A DNA stretch of 64,000 bases from JAHBXL01 sp964409775 (GCA_964409775.1 CAYPEI010000012.1:1-64000); one strand, 5' to 3'; counted from the stretch's first letter, positions 25,801 through 33,901 are shown. Made by a program: numbers and translations. Notes: generated by a model from the sequence alone, not told the origin.

Positions 25801-27831
25801 GCGAACGGCTCGTTCACGTTCACTCCGGCGGCGGACTTCCACGGCTCCACGACGTTCAGGTACCGTGCCTTCGACGGCCAGGCGCGCTCGAACATCGCGA
25901 CCGTGACGATCACGGTGACGGCGGTGAATGACCCGCCGGTGGCGCGGGATGACGCGTACACGACCGACGAGGATGTGCCGCTGCTGGTTCCGACCGCCAC
26001 GGGCGTGCTGGCCAACGACACGGACGTGGACGGCGACACGCTGACGGCGCAACTGGTCGCCGGTCCGGCGCACGCGGCGTCGTTCTCCCTCAACGCCAAC
26101 GGGTCGTTCAACTACACGCCGGCGCTGAACTACAACGGGCCGGACACGTTCACCTATCGCGCGTTCGACGGGACGGCGCTGTCGAACATCGCCACGGTGA
26201 GGATCACCGTGAACCCGGTGAACGACCCGCCGGTGGCGCGCTGCCGCGACGTGACGATCGACGCCCGCACCGAGTGCGTGAGCCTGTTCATCACGGTCGA
26301 TCAGGTGGACAACGGGTCGTCGGACCCGGAGGACGGCTTCAACATCCAGCGGATGGTCTCGAACCTGGGGCCGTTTGCGCCGGGCCGGACGCTGGTCACG
26401 CTGACGGTGACGGACAGCGGCGGGCTTTCGAGTTCGTGCATCGCGGCGGTCACCGTGCTGGCCGAGGACTGCCAGCCCAACGGCATCCCCGACAGTTGCG
26501 AGGTGGCGGGCGGCGCGATCGACTGCAACCAGAACGTGATCCCGGACACCTGCGAGTGCTTCTGGGACAACGGCGAGCCCCCGATGGACGGCACGGCGGC
26601 CAACGGCCAACTCTCGCACGAGGGCGGCGGCGCGCCGCTGGGCTCGAAGGCGGCTGATGACTTCTACCTCCGTCCGGGCGAGGTGCACCGGCTGAACGGC
26701 TTTACCGGCTACCTGCTCACGGACTCGCACGTGCAGATCCGCCACGCGAAAGTGGAGTTCTACAACGACTGCAATGGAAAGCCCGACGGGACGCCGATCG
26801 CGACGTTCTCGAACAGTTCGGTGGTGAGCGTGACGCCCAGCCGCGACGGCTTCGACCTGGTGACGTTCTACTTCGACCTGTGCGATGCGAGCCTGTGGCT
26901 TGAGGGCGGGCGGACGTACTGGGTCTCGTTCTACGGCATCACCGACAACCAGATGACCGACCTGTCGTTCTGGGCGATCGATGAGGCCTCCGGGCCGCGT
27001 GCGCTGGCCGGGACTCCGCCGCGAAAGGCGGAGGGAATCCCGACGGGCACGTGGGGCGTGTTCAACTATGGCCCTTGGGAACCGGTGGAAGAGTGCTGCG
27101 TGGGCTGCGTGAACCTCGCCTTCAAACTCCGGGGCGAGTCGTGCAAGGTCCTGTGGGACAACGGGCGCCCGGACCTGGGCGCGGGCAAGGGCGGCTCGCC
27201 GGCTGGCGCCAACCGCTCGAAGGTCAGCCGCACGGCGGACAGTTTCATCACGACGCCCTGCGACCTTGCGAAGGTCTGCCTGATCGAGGCGTGGATCTGG
27301 ACGAACTGCGATCCGGTGCACGGCTTCATCGAGATCTACGACAACGACTGCAAACTGCCGTATGGCGCGCCGGTGTTCTCGGCTCCGCCGACGCGGGCGA
27401 TCGCGACGGGTGAGTCGGCGCTCATCGAAGGATCGGTGTACCAGGGGTACCGATTGCTGCTGGACATGCCGGGCTGGCTGCTCGAACCGGGGCGGAACTA
27501 CTGGCTGGCCGCTGGCGCACACAACACCGGGAACTTCAGCACGCGCGCGTTCTTCGCCAACTCGGTCCGCCCATGCGACTCCGCGTGCACGCAGCCGCAG
27601 ATCACCCCCGGGGTGAAGCGGGACACCTCGCCGACGCCGACGCCGTGGTCGGCCACGACGCGGGACTACGCGTTCCGCATCGCGGTGCGGCAGGCGCCGA
27701 TCATGCAGGTCGCACCGGGCGGCGGCGCGCCGGCGACACCGGCGTGCCTGGCCGACTCCGATCGGTCGGGTCAGGTGGATGTGACGGACATCTTCACATT
27801 CCTGTCTGCGTGGTTCGCAGGTTGTCCGTGA
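22852..27831 (+). CDS. Giant secreted beta-helix/cadherin-repeat protein with GC-type dockerin
   Basis: A 1,659-residue exoprotein. Signal peptide MGLCSSVRRLSRLLAIVLVG ... ARA; residues ~30-480 form a right-handed beta-helix opened by LVTSTADGGLGSLRSAVSAAN, the parallel-beta-helix start motif; five cadherin-like tandem repeats of 97-99 residues run from ~634 to ~1122, each opening (V/I)NDxPVAxDDxY and holding an NGSFxYxP strand and D-x-D-x-D Ca2+ sites; a HYR-like unit follows, then DCNQNVIPDTCE-type Asp/Cys repeats and two similar 160-residue beta domains. It ends with a single dockerin-like unit DSDRSGQVDVTDIFTFLSAWF. Likely a calcium-stiffened cell-surface or matrix protein. The start is ATG 22852 with AGGAGG. 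Confidence 0.85.
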   Translation: MGLCSSVRRLSRLLAIVLVGMVCGAARADNFLVTSTADGGLGSLRSAVSAANALPGVHLIEFAIPTSDPGYVPGATDTWRISLLTPLPALIQRITIDGWSQRQPAGPGLPIIEINGSALASGDGLVISNPDCVVRGLTLGNFPGNGLVIQGAATQRCWVYGCHFGVDPFGLLARPNGADGVQIRQGAFRNRIGTNGNGVDDEAERCVLSANARNGFRATGSGQDNMLAGCRVGTDLSGFLALPNLGGGIVITGAERTIIGTDSSGDSFNVNERNLISGNHGSGVLIEGAPSTGSVVSGNFIGTNATGAAPLPNTGDGVVVAASPTVGEHRIGAAIGLDFDPSQSNTIAFNGLCGVIVTGGIDTSILANSIYDNGELGIDLAPNGVRGVTLNDPLDADVGPNNLQNFAIALSVSPSGNVAYVLNSAPLTAYWVEFFLNRLPDPSELGEGQVFLGGMDVTTNAAGTTGVLHFSFDPALYPDLVWVTTTATELPPVRGGGRGQLLTATLGGPTALPGSTSEFSVAVPLNFPPTALPQTVTTFEDTDVTITLEGIDPEGLDVTAAISSLPARGTLLQFGTLTPIVTAPAGVTDPMNRVVFRPLPGETGSPYTTFQFRVSDDMSPSLPATVTVNVLPVNDPPVAVDDAYSTNEDTTLSVPALTGVLSNDSDPDNDPLTAVLVAGPSNAQSFVLNADGSFTYTPSPNFNGLDGFTYRARDPEGALSNIAVVRITVNAVNDPPVAVDDTYSTNEDTPLTISVPGVLANDTDIDGGPLSAQLVSGPSHALSFSLNSNGSFSYVPAANFNGDDTFRYRAFDGMDPSNIATVTIHVLPVNDPPVAVDDTYNINEDTTLNVAAPGILGNDSDPDGDALVAALGTGPAHAQNFALNANGSFTYTPVADFNGVDTFTYRARDPSGALSNLATVTINIAPINDAPVARDDAYTTPEDTTLSVPEVTGVLANDTDADGDSLTAELVAGPANAAAFALNANGSFTFTPAADFHGSTTFRYRAFDGQARSNIATVTITVTAVNDPPVARDDAYTTDEDVPLLVPTATGVLANDTDVDGDTLTAQLVAGPAHAASFSLNANGSFNYTPALNYNGPDTFTYRAFDGTALSNIATVRITVNPVNDPPVARCRDVTIDARTECVSLFITVDQVDNGSSDPEDGFNIQRMVSNLGPFAPGRTLVTLTVTDSGGLSSSCIAAVTVLAEDCQPNGIPDSCEVAGGAIDCNQNVIPDTCECFWDNGEPPMDGTAANGQLSHEGGGAPLGSKAADDFYLRPGEVHRLNGFTGYLLTDSHVQIRHAKVEFYNDCNGKPDGTPIATFSNSSVVSVTPSRDGFDLVTFYFDLCDASLWLEGGRTYWVSFYGITDNQMTDLSFWAIDEASGPRALAGTPPRKAEGIPTGTWGVFNYGPWEPVEECCVGCVNLAFKLRGESCKVLWDNGRPDLGAGKGGSPAGANRSKVSRTADSFITTPCDLAKVCLIEAWIWTNCDPVHGFIEIYDNDCKLPYGAPVFSAPPTRAIATGESALIEGSVYQGYRLLLDMPGWLLEPGRNYWLAAGAHNTGNFSTRAFFANSVRPCDSACTQPQITPGVKRDTSPTPTPWSATTRDYAFRIAVRQAPIMQVAPGGGAPATPACLADSDRSGQVDVTDIFTFLSAWFAGCP
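24748..26218 (+). repeat. Five tandem cadherin-like coding repeats, ~294 bp each
   Basis: Copies begin at about 24748, 25047, 25338, 25629 and 25925, each encoding (V/I)NDxPVA near its start. DNA identity between copies is high enough to be seen by eye around that motif, which favours recombination between copies. Confidence 0.8.
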
Positions 27832-27862
27832 TTCACCCTAATAAGGGATCTCAAATCCCGGA

Positions 27863-27891
27863 TTGGACGCGCTGGGCACGGACTGGTAAAG
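27863..27891 (+). promoter_or_regulatory. Sigma-70-like promoter for the ANTAR regulator
   Basis: TTGGAC (27863-27868), 17 nt spacer, TAAAGT (27886-27891). This would give a leader of about 160 nt before ATG 28056. Confidence 0.4.
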
Positions 27892-28055
27892 TTGCGAAGT
27901 GCGAACGCACCTGAAGCGTCGGGCGTACGCATTTACGGATGCCGCGGGCACGATTCCCCGGCGGCCTCGCGGATCGTTGCCGGTGGATGTTCTCGTTCGT
28001 GGGTCGAGCGAGGCCTCGTGAAGTATCGGCCTGGGAGCCGAAGGTGAGCCTGCTC

Positions 28056-28715
28056 ATGACAGCCAACTCTTCGTCGGATTCCGGACAGCGTCCGGCGATC
28101 GCCGCGCGCAAGCGAGTTCAACTCGAGCGACTGCCGTCGCGGCCGGAGCGCGTGCTGGTTGCGGAGGATGAGCACTTGGTGGCGACGCAACTATGTGCTC
28201 AACTGGCGGAACTGGGATACAAGACGGTCGGCCCGGCGGTGGATGGTGAATCGGCGCTGCGGCTGGCCCGGACGAGCCCCCCTGACCTCGCGATCCTCGA
28301 CATCCGGATGCCGGGCAAGGACGGGATTGCGGTTGCGACACAACTGCTGTCGGAACTCGCGGTGCCATCGGTCATCGTGTCGGCGCACGCGACCGGGGAT
28401 TATGCCGCGGCTGCGGGCGCGGCCGGGGTGTTCGGCTATCTCGTCAAGCCGGTGATGATCGATCAACTGCGGGTGACGCTGGACATCGGCTGGAAGCGGT
28501 TCACGGACTATGCGACGAGCGCGTTCGAGGCTGCGGACCTGCGTCGGCGGCTGGATGAGCGCCGCATCATCGAGCAGGCGAAGTGGATCCTGGTGGAGAA
28601 GCGCCGCATGGGCGAGCCCGAGTCGATGAAACTGCTGCAGGAGCGTGCCCGATCGATGCGGCAGCCTCTGCTCGTGGTCGCGCAGAAGGTCATCGACAGC
28701 GGCCAACTTCCTTGA
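28056..28715 (+). CDS. ANTAR-domain response regulator (transcription antiterminator)
   Basis: A 219-residue two-domain regulator. The receiver domain (about 30-145) has the acidic pair AEDEH, the phospho-acceptor Asp82 in LAILDIRMPGKDG, and the Lys of YLVKPV. The C-terminal ANTAR domain (about 155-212) reads LRRRLDERRIIEQAKWILVE then MKLLQERARSMRQPLLVVAQ, the RNA-binding three-helix unit that prevents terminator formation in target leaders. A partner histidine kinase is not in the window. ATG 28056 is preceded by AAGGTGAG at good spacing; an in-frame GTG at 28044 also has a GGGAG. The pentein-enzyme gene follows after 61 bp on the same strand. Confidence 0.9.
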   Translation: MTANSSSDSGQRPAIAARKRVQLERLPSRPERVLVAEDEHLVATQLCAQLAELGYKTVGPAVDGESALRLARTSPPDLAILDIRMPGKDGIAVATQLLSELAVPSVIVSAHATGDYAAAAGAAGVFGYLVKPVMIDQLRVTLDIGWKRFTDYATSAFEAADLRRRLDERRIIEQAKWILVEKRRMGEPESMKLLQERARSMRQPLLVVAQKVIDSGQLP

Positions 28716-28776
28716 TCTCGGTCGACGCTGCTACGCTCGCTGCGGGCGCCATGCATCCCGCCGCGAGCCACGCCGC

Positions 28777-30846
28777 ATGTCTAGTTCAGCACCACGACAC
28801 GCATCCGCCAACGCCGCGGCCCGGGCCGTTGAGCGTGAAGTGCGCGGGAATGTTCTCGGGCAGGCGTTTGGCGTGGGGACTGTTGCCGATCTGAACCTGC
28901 CCGAAGAGTTCATCCGGCGATGCGCCGACCGGGTGATCGTGTCCAGTTTCAACGAGCGGCATCGGATCGTGGTGGGCGATGCGCCGCCGCGGGCCGAGCA
29001 GGTCCAGCCCCCGTTCGAGCCCCCCTCCCCCCACTCGGCCGGTGTGCGCGTGCTCGAGGGCGCGTCGATGCGCGACCGGCGGTGGAGCGAACTGCCGACG
29101 CAGACCACGGCTGTGCTCCGCGGGTTCGCGTTCCCGCATGGTGATGGCGGGGGAGCGCCAGGCCTGCCGGGCCCTGCGGAGCCCTATGAACTTCGCCGCG
29201 CGGCGGCGGTCATCTCGAAAAACCTCGCCCGCAACGGTCTTCCGGCAACCGCGCTGGAGGCTGCCGTCGCGATGCGACCACTGCTTGGCGCCGGCTGCGG
29301 AGCCGTCGCCGTGGGCAGCCTGCTTCGCCGGGCGGGGCTCCCTGTGGACCTGCTGGCGGTCTTCGAGGCGCCGGGCAGCGGCGGGTTTGCCCGGGGCGGC
29401 TGCGTTGACTGGCTGGCGGCGAGACTCGCCGAGGGAAAGCACAGCCCGAGCGCTGCCATCCGTGCGGTGCTGGGCGGGGCGAGCGCGAAGTTTCGGCCGA
29501 CGCTGAACACGTTCCGGGCGTCGAGCGATTCGGGCGGAGCCGAACCGCACCTGATCAGGCTCCAACTGACACGCGGCGACGACTGGCTCGGAGGCGGGGA
29601 TGGCGGCGCACTCGACATCGCGCGGCAGGCGGCAGCAATGTTCCCCGGCATCCCGATGCTGCTGACCGCGCGGCAGGATCATGCGGAGTCGGCGCGGCGG
29701 CACGCGGCGGAATGGGCCCGAGCCGGGTGTCGCACAGCGCCCATCACGGTGATCGCCGAGAGCGTGACGGTCTCGCAGTGGGCCCAGGACAACGCCCGGG
29801 CGGGGACGGTGGAGTCGGGCGGCGTGCGCGGCCCGGCGGCGCTTCTGCCGCGATATGCATCGCGCGCGGAGGAGTTCACCGCGTTTGTCCCGGGGGACAC
29901 GATCTGCGCGGAATCGCTGGGCGAAGCGGGCGTGACGGTGGCACGATCGCCGCTGCACTTCCAGGGCGGGAACACGATGGTGGTGGACGACCGCGCGAAT
30001 CGGCGCCGCGTGCTCCTGATCGGCGAGGCGGAGGTGTACCGCAATATCGGGCTGGGGCTGACGCGGGAGCAGGCGATCGATGCATTGCGGGTGGAGTTCT
30101 TCTCTGATGAAGCCGTGGTGCTGCCGGCGGCGTCTTACCACATCGATTACGAGGTGCTGTGCGTGACGTCGCCTTCGACCGGGCGCGTGACGGCGTTTGT
30201 CGGCGATCAGGCCTGGGGCGCGGGCGTGGTGGTTGCCGCGGGGCTCGCGGTGCTCGAACACGCCGGGATGATCGACGCGTCCACGCGGGAACGGATCGAG
30301 GCGACAACGGCCGCGGGCTCCCCGGATGCCGCGGCGATCGAGCGGGTGTTTGGGGCGATCGGGCGTGAAGTGCCTGCTCGGGGCGGATTCCCGCTGGAAC
30401 TCGCGAACCGGTACACGCAGGACACGCCGGGCGAGTCCGAGGTGGGGAACTTCCTGCTGTTTGTGGATGCGCTGGATTCGCTCGCCGCCCGCGCGGGGCT
30501 GGGGAGTGATCCGAGAGTGCCGGGACACGCCGCGGCGGCAATGTCGGCCCGATTGCGGATGGAGGCCGACCGGGAAGAGGTTCGACGAGTGTTCGAAGGG
30601 CTGGGGTGGGAGGTGCGGGCGTTACCAAGCCACACGGCCGGGCCTCGCAGCACCTGCCCGCTGAACGGGGTGGTTCTCGGAGGCAGCGTGGTGATTCCAA
30701 CGGTGAGCGGACTTTTCGGCGAGGTGGCGAACTTGGCCGCGGATCGGATCGTTGAAGCAATACCAGAGATTCAAGTCCGAAAGACTGGGGCGGCGGAGAG
30801 CCTGAGACGGAACGGTGGGGTTCGGTGCGCAATGTCAGTGTTTTGA
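28777..30846 (+). CDS. Guanidino-group-modifying (pentein-fold) enzyme, large
   Basis: A 689-residue protein whose C-terminal ~370 residues look like the pentein superfamily (arginine/agmatine/peptidyl-arginine deiminases, amidinotransferases). Landmarks: QWAQDN (334-339, in place of WxRD), FQGGNTMVV (~395-403), the catalytic-type His-x-Asp in SYHIDYE (His455, Asp457), and GGVRCAMSVF at the end with Cys684 at the nucleophile position, as in ADI and DDAH. The N-terminal ~300 residues have no family I recognise. The reaction is probably on a guanidinium group, with a Cys thioester intermediate; the substrate is unknown. The start is ATG 28777; TACGCT (28732-28737) is a -10 candidate. It follows the ANTAR gene. 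Confidence 0.65.
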   Translation: MSSSAPRHASANAAARAVEREVRGNVLGQAFGVGTVADLNLPEEFIRRCADRVIVSSFNERHRIVVGDAPPRAEQVQPPFEPPSPHSAGVRVLEGASMRDRRWSELPTQTTAVLRGFAFPHGDGGGAPGLPGPAEPYELRRAAAVISKNLARNGLPATALEAAVAMRPLLGAGCGAVAVGSLLRRAGLPVDLLAVFEAPGSGGFARGGCVDWLAARLAEGKHSPSAAIRAVLGGASAKFRPTLNTFRASSDSGGAEPHLIRLQLTRGDDWLGGGDGGALDIARQAAAMFPGIPMLLTARQDHAESARRHAAEWARAGCRTAPITVIAESVTVSQWAQDNARAGTVESGGVRGPAALLPRYASRAEEFTAFVPGDTICAESLGEAGVTVARSPLHFQGGNTMVVDDRANRRRVLLIGEAEVYRNIGLGLTREQAIDALRVEFFSDEAVVLPAASYHIDYEVLCVTSPSTGRVTAFVGDQAWGAGVVVAAGLAVLEHAGMIDASTRERIEATTAAGSPDAAAIERVFGAIGREVPARGGFPLELANRYTQDTPGESEVGNFLLFVDALDSLAARAGLGSDPRVPGHAAAAMSARLRMEADREEVRRVFEGLGWEVRALPSHTAGPRSTCPLNGVVLGGSVVIPTVSGLFGEVANLAADRIVEAIPEIQVRKTGAAESLRRNGGVRCAMSVF

Positions 30847-31225
30847 TTGGTATGAATCGGCATGGGACGAAAAGTAAGGGGGTATCCCCCAGAATTTGCC
30901 GAGGGTCTCTAGCAGCGGGGGCATTGATCCTGTATGTTGATACGTAGGCGCGCGAGTCGGATGCATCCGGATTCGGTTCGCTGGCGTATAACGGACGTAC
31001 GGGTGAATGGAGTTTCGTGTCATTGCCCGGAGCGTCCGTTCGGATGTGGTTTCGAAGCAGCCGTTCAGGCACGAGTTTGTTCCCAGTCACAAAGAGAGGT
31101 CGTTCGTCGACACTCTTGGCATTGCTGATGGGTTTCTCCGAGTTTTGTCCATCGTCCCCACGGTGGGGCGATTCACGCGTTGTCCGAAGGTCCGTCCGGA
31201 AGAACAGAAGAAGAGGAAACACCCG
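30847..31225 (+). other. Upstream region of the 31226 dockerin gene
   Basis: 379 bp without a credible gene. It holds the palindrome GGGGGTATCCCCC (30878-30890), resembling that before the 22852 exoprotein gene, and an AGAGGAAAC ribosome site at its end. A long leader is possible but no riboswitch class is recognised. Confidence 0.4.
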
Positions 31226-32704
31226 ATGAAACAGAATGGCAAAACGCTGGGCATGGTTTCGGCAGCCGCGACGCTCGCCCTCGCCGCGGGGTTTGCGAGT
31301 GGTCAGTGCCAGACCTCGACTGGTCCTGACGTGATCGTCGGCGACGTGACCGGTCCCTCGAACTACACGGCCGCGAACGGCTTGGACGCGACCTCGCTGG
31401 GCACGACCTCGTGCAATATCGGCACGGCGCAGTTGCTGTGGATCTCGGGCAACAACCAGCACCCGGTGATCGGCGGCTCGCTGTATCAGTACCGCGAGTT
31501 CTCGTCGGGCGGCTCGTTCCGCTACGCGACCTTTGAGCAACTGGGCCAGAGTTGGCTGAAGCACGGGTTCTTCGCGCTGTCCCAGAACCTGTGCTGCGCC
31601 TCGTGCGCCGGCACGGACGGCACGCGACTGGGCGTGGGCTGCTCGGACCCGTACACCTCGGACCGCAACGGCACGCAGAGCAGCGCGGGTCCGAAGTGGC
31701 AGGTGAACGCCAGCACCGGCGTGTTCACGTATCCGCCCGCGAACCCGAGTTTCTCCGGCAGCACGGCCCGGCGGCTTGAGTTCGTCGCGACGGACGCGGT
31801 TGCCTCGAACACCCTGCCCCTCCTGGGCGGCAGCGCGGTTCGCCACTTCGGCGAGGCGCAGTACGTCACGCCGGACGATGCCTCCAACGGCAACAAGTTC
31901 AACAACTCGTCGGTCCGCTCGATGAACATCTCCGGTTCCTCGGCGAACTGGACCTTCAGCCTGCTGGGCAGCACGACCCGCCAGACTTCGGCGATCGAGA
32001 TGTGGCCCACGCTCGACGCGAACGTTCTGAAGTCGGTCGTGATCGTTCCGAACGCGACGCCGATCGGCAGCGACCCGTACCGGGGCGAGGGCAAGTACAT
32101 TGTCTGCTCACGTGCCTACAACCTGGGCAACGGCACCTGGCAGTACGAGTACGCGGTGTTCAACCAGAACTCGAACCGCTCCGCCGGCTCGTTCGACGTG
32201 CCGGTCCCTGCCGGCGTGAACGTCACGAACATCGGCTTCCACGATGTCGCGTATCGCAACGGCGACGGCGAGGGCAACGTCAGCCGCAGCGGCACCGACT
32301 GGGCGACCGACACCTCCGGCGGCAAGGTCGGCTGGGCGACCGAGCCGTACGCGGTGAATGCCAACGCGAACGCGATCCGTTGGGCCAACACGTTCAACTT
32401 CCGCTTCATCGCCGACACGGCGCCGACCGATGGCAACGCGACGGTCGGCCTGTGGCGTCCGGCCGCGGCTGGCGAGCCGGCGAACTTCATCGCTCGCGTC
32501 GTCGCGCCAAGCGCCCCGGTCGGCACTCCGTGCGTCGCTGACTGGAACCAGGATGATGTCGTCGGCGTGCCCGACCTCTTCGCCTTCCTGTCCGACTGGT
32601 TCGCGGAGGTTCCCGCGGCGGTCGGCTTCGGCGGCGACTTCGGCGTTCCCGCCATCTTCGCCTTCCTGACCGCGTGGTTCGCCCACGGCGTCGGCCCCTG
32701 CTGA
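31226..32704 (+). CDS. Secreted GC-type dockerin-domain protein
   Basis: A 492-residue exported protein: signal peptide MKQNGKTLGMVSAAATLALA...ASG, a beta-rich, Asn/Ser-rich and Cys-containing body (QNLCCASCAGTDGTRLGVGC) of a type frequent in Phycisphaerales secretomes, and two C-terminal dockerin-like units, DWNQDDVVGVPDLFAFLSDWF and a degenerate GGDFGVPAIFAFLTAWF in which the helix Asp has become Ala. Function unknown; surface or extracellular location is expected. Strong AGAGGA site, then a strong terminator. Codon use is typical of a well-expressed gene (few rare codons), which fits an abundant secreted protein. Confidence 0.8.
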   Translation: MKQNGKTLGMVSAAATLALAAGFASGQCQTSTGPDVIVGDVTGPSNYTAANGLDATSLGTTSCNIGTAQLLWISGNNQHPVIGGSLYQYREFSSGGSFRYATFEQLGQSWLKHGFFALSQNLCCASCAGTDGTRLGVGCSDPYTSDRNGTQSSAGPKWQVNASTGVFTYPPANPSFSGSTARRLEFVATDAVASNTLPLLGGSAVRHFGEAQYVTPDDASNGNKFNNSSVRSMNISGSSANWTFSLLGSTTRQTSAIEMWPTLDANVLKSVVIVPNATPIGSDPYRGEGKYIVCSRAYNLGNGTWQYEYAVFNQNSNRSAGSFDVPVPAGVNVTNIGFHDVAYRNGDGEGNVSRSGTDWATDTSGGKVGWATEPYAVNANANAIRWANTFNFRFIADTAPTDGNATVGLWRPAAAGEPANFIARVVAPSAPVGTPCVADWNQDDVVGVPDLFAFLSDWFAEVPAAVGFGGDFGVPAIFAFLTAWFAHGVGPC

Positions 32705-32750
32705 TCCGCCCGGGCTGAGTATCGGGATCTGTTCTCTGGACAACGCAAAG

Positions 32751-32778
32751 CCCCCGGCCGCAAGGTCGGGGGTTTTTT
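32751..32778 (+). terminator. Rho-independent terminator
   Basis: CCCCCGGCC and GGTCGGGGG pair (one G-T) around GCAA and are followed by TTTTTT. Confidence 0.85.
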
Positions 32779-32820
32779 CATGGTCAATCGAGTTGTGTGG
32801 GAGCGGGTGGCTCCGCGGAC

Positions 32821-33558
32821 CTACGCCGCGCCGACCTGGCGAACGAGTTGGATGCGCCCATCGGCATCCTGCGTGGTGATGCCGAGTTCGGTGAGCGCGG
32901 CGAGGGCGGCCATCTGTTCGGCCTGTTTCTTGCTTGAGCCCCAACAGGCCGGGAACCGGCGGCCGCCGATCTCGACGCAGAGTTCAAAGGCCTTGGAATG
33001 ATCCGGCCCCTTCTCGTCGAGCACGACGTAGTCGGCCGTGTTCTGGAAGATCACCTGGGCGTGCTGCTGCAGGAGTGACTTGTAGTTCTCCTGGTGGCCG
33101 CTGGCGTAGGCGGAAGCGATGGCCGGGCCGAGGATTGGCCGGAGAAACGCCCGGGCGGCCTCGATGCCGCCGTCGAGGAAGATCGCCGCGATCACGGCTT
33201 CCATGGTGCCCGCGGCCAGGGACTGCGGGATTTCGCGGTGCTGCTGCATGCCCTTGCCGAGCATGAGAAGGGCATCGAGCCCGAGGCGGCGGGCCATGGC
33301 GGCACAACTGGAGCGGCTGACCACGAGCGACTTGATCTTGGTCATTTCGCCTTCGAGGAGGTCGGGGAACTGCGAGAAGACCTGCTCGCAGCAGACGACA
33401 CCAAGGACAGCATCGCCCAGGAACTCCATGCGTTCGTTGGAGTTCAGGCGGCTGTCGGTCAGCGATGCGTGAGTAAGGGCCTTCGCCAGGAGCGAAGGAT
33501 CCGCAAACCTGTAGCCCAGCACGGCCTGGGCCTGTTCGAGACGGTCTTCCGGGGCCAT
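32821..33558 (-). CDS. rnc: Ribonuclease III
   Basis: A 245-residue double-strand-specific endoribonuclease for rRNA and mRNA processing. The RNase III signature NERMEFLGDAVLG (41-53) supplies Glu42, Glu45 and Asp49. The second catalytic cluster, usually A-D-T-x-E-A, reads AAGTMEAVIAAIFLDGG: Glu120 is kept, but the metal-binding Asp is replaced by Gly117. A double-stranded-RNA-binding domain follows (DHSKAFELCVEIGGRR ... GSSKKQAEQMAALAAL). The start is ATG 33558. The nearest -10 (TAGACT, 33777-33782, minus) leaves a leader of about 210 nt, long enough for the self-cleaved leader hairpin known from other rnc genes, though none was folded here. Confidence 0.92.
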   Translation of the reverse strand: MAPEDRLEQAQAVLGYRFADPSLLAKALTHASLTDSRLNSNERMEFLGDAVLGVVCCEQVFSQFPDLLEGEMTKIKSLVVSRSSCAAMARRLGLDALLMLGKGMQQHREIPQSLAAGTMEAVIAAIFLDGGIEAARAFLRPILGPAIASAYASGHQENYKSLLQQHAQVIFQNTADYVVLDEKGPDHSKAFELCVEIGGRRFPACWGSSKKQAEQMAALAALTELGITTQDADGRIQLVRQVGAA

Positions 33559-33776
33559 CGGCGCACTCGTCCTGGCCGGGCCGGGTGACGGGGCGTGCGT
33601 CCCGCTCGGCCTACGGCAGTCTTGCCAACCCTCTCGCCGAGGGGTGCGCCTGCTCGACGCCCGCCGGAGGCCTCGCGTTATTGGACGCGAGCCCGGCGAT
33701 CGATGAGCAATCGCTCCCGACCGGCCCAACACCCCCCCCCTATTCCCGGCGAACCTGCACGCGGGTCGCCGGACAT

Positions 33777-33806
33777 AGTCTAACACCCGGATTGGGCATT
33801 GCCCAA
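33777..33806 (-). promoter_or_regulatory. Probable rnc promoter
   Basis: On the minus strand TTGGGC, 18 nt, TAGACT; the -35 lies in a near-perfect inverted repeat. Confidence 0.45.
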
Positions 33807-33858
33807 CTGTTCCGGCCGCCAATCTCGGGCAAGTGCAGAAACCCCGGATGGGCCCGCC

Positions 33859-33864
33859 TAGACT
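33859..33864 (+). promoter_or_regulatory. -10 element TAGACT of rpmH
   Basis: CTAGACT 37 nt before ATG 33902, which is preceded by GGAGG at 33888-33892. Confidence 0.45.
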
Positions 33865-33901
33865 CTCCGCCCCAAGTTTCCGGGTCCGGAGGTCGTCGCC
33901 G

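Larger units (their letters stand above)
33559..33901. other. Divergent promoter region of rnc and rpmH
   Basis: 343 bp. Two TAGACT -10 boxes face apart (33777-33782 minus; 33859-33864 plus), separated by the palindrome TTGGGCA-TTGCCCAA (about 33792-33806), which also provides a TTGGGC -35 with 18 nt spacing for rnc. No short gene was recognised. Confidence 0.5.

Noticed and set aside
24706..27522. 938-codon minus-strand open frame
   Set aside because: Antisense of the cadherin-repeat gene; the apparent internal repeats mirror the coding repeats on the plus strand.
27845..27859. Terminator after the giant exoprotein gene (GGGAT-CTCAA-ATCCC)
   Set aside because: A stem of only five pairs with no T-tract on either strand.
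30847..31225. Riboswitch or structured leader RNA
   Set aside because: Only a short G5/C5 palindrome is visible; no conserved core of any known riboswitch class could be recognised.
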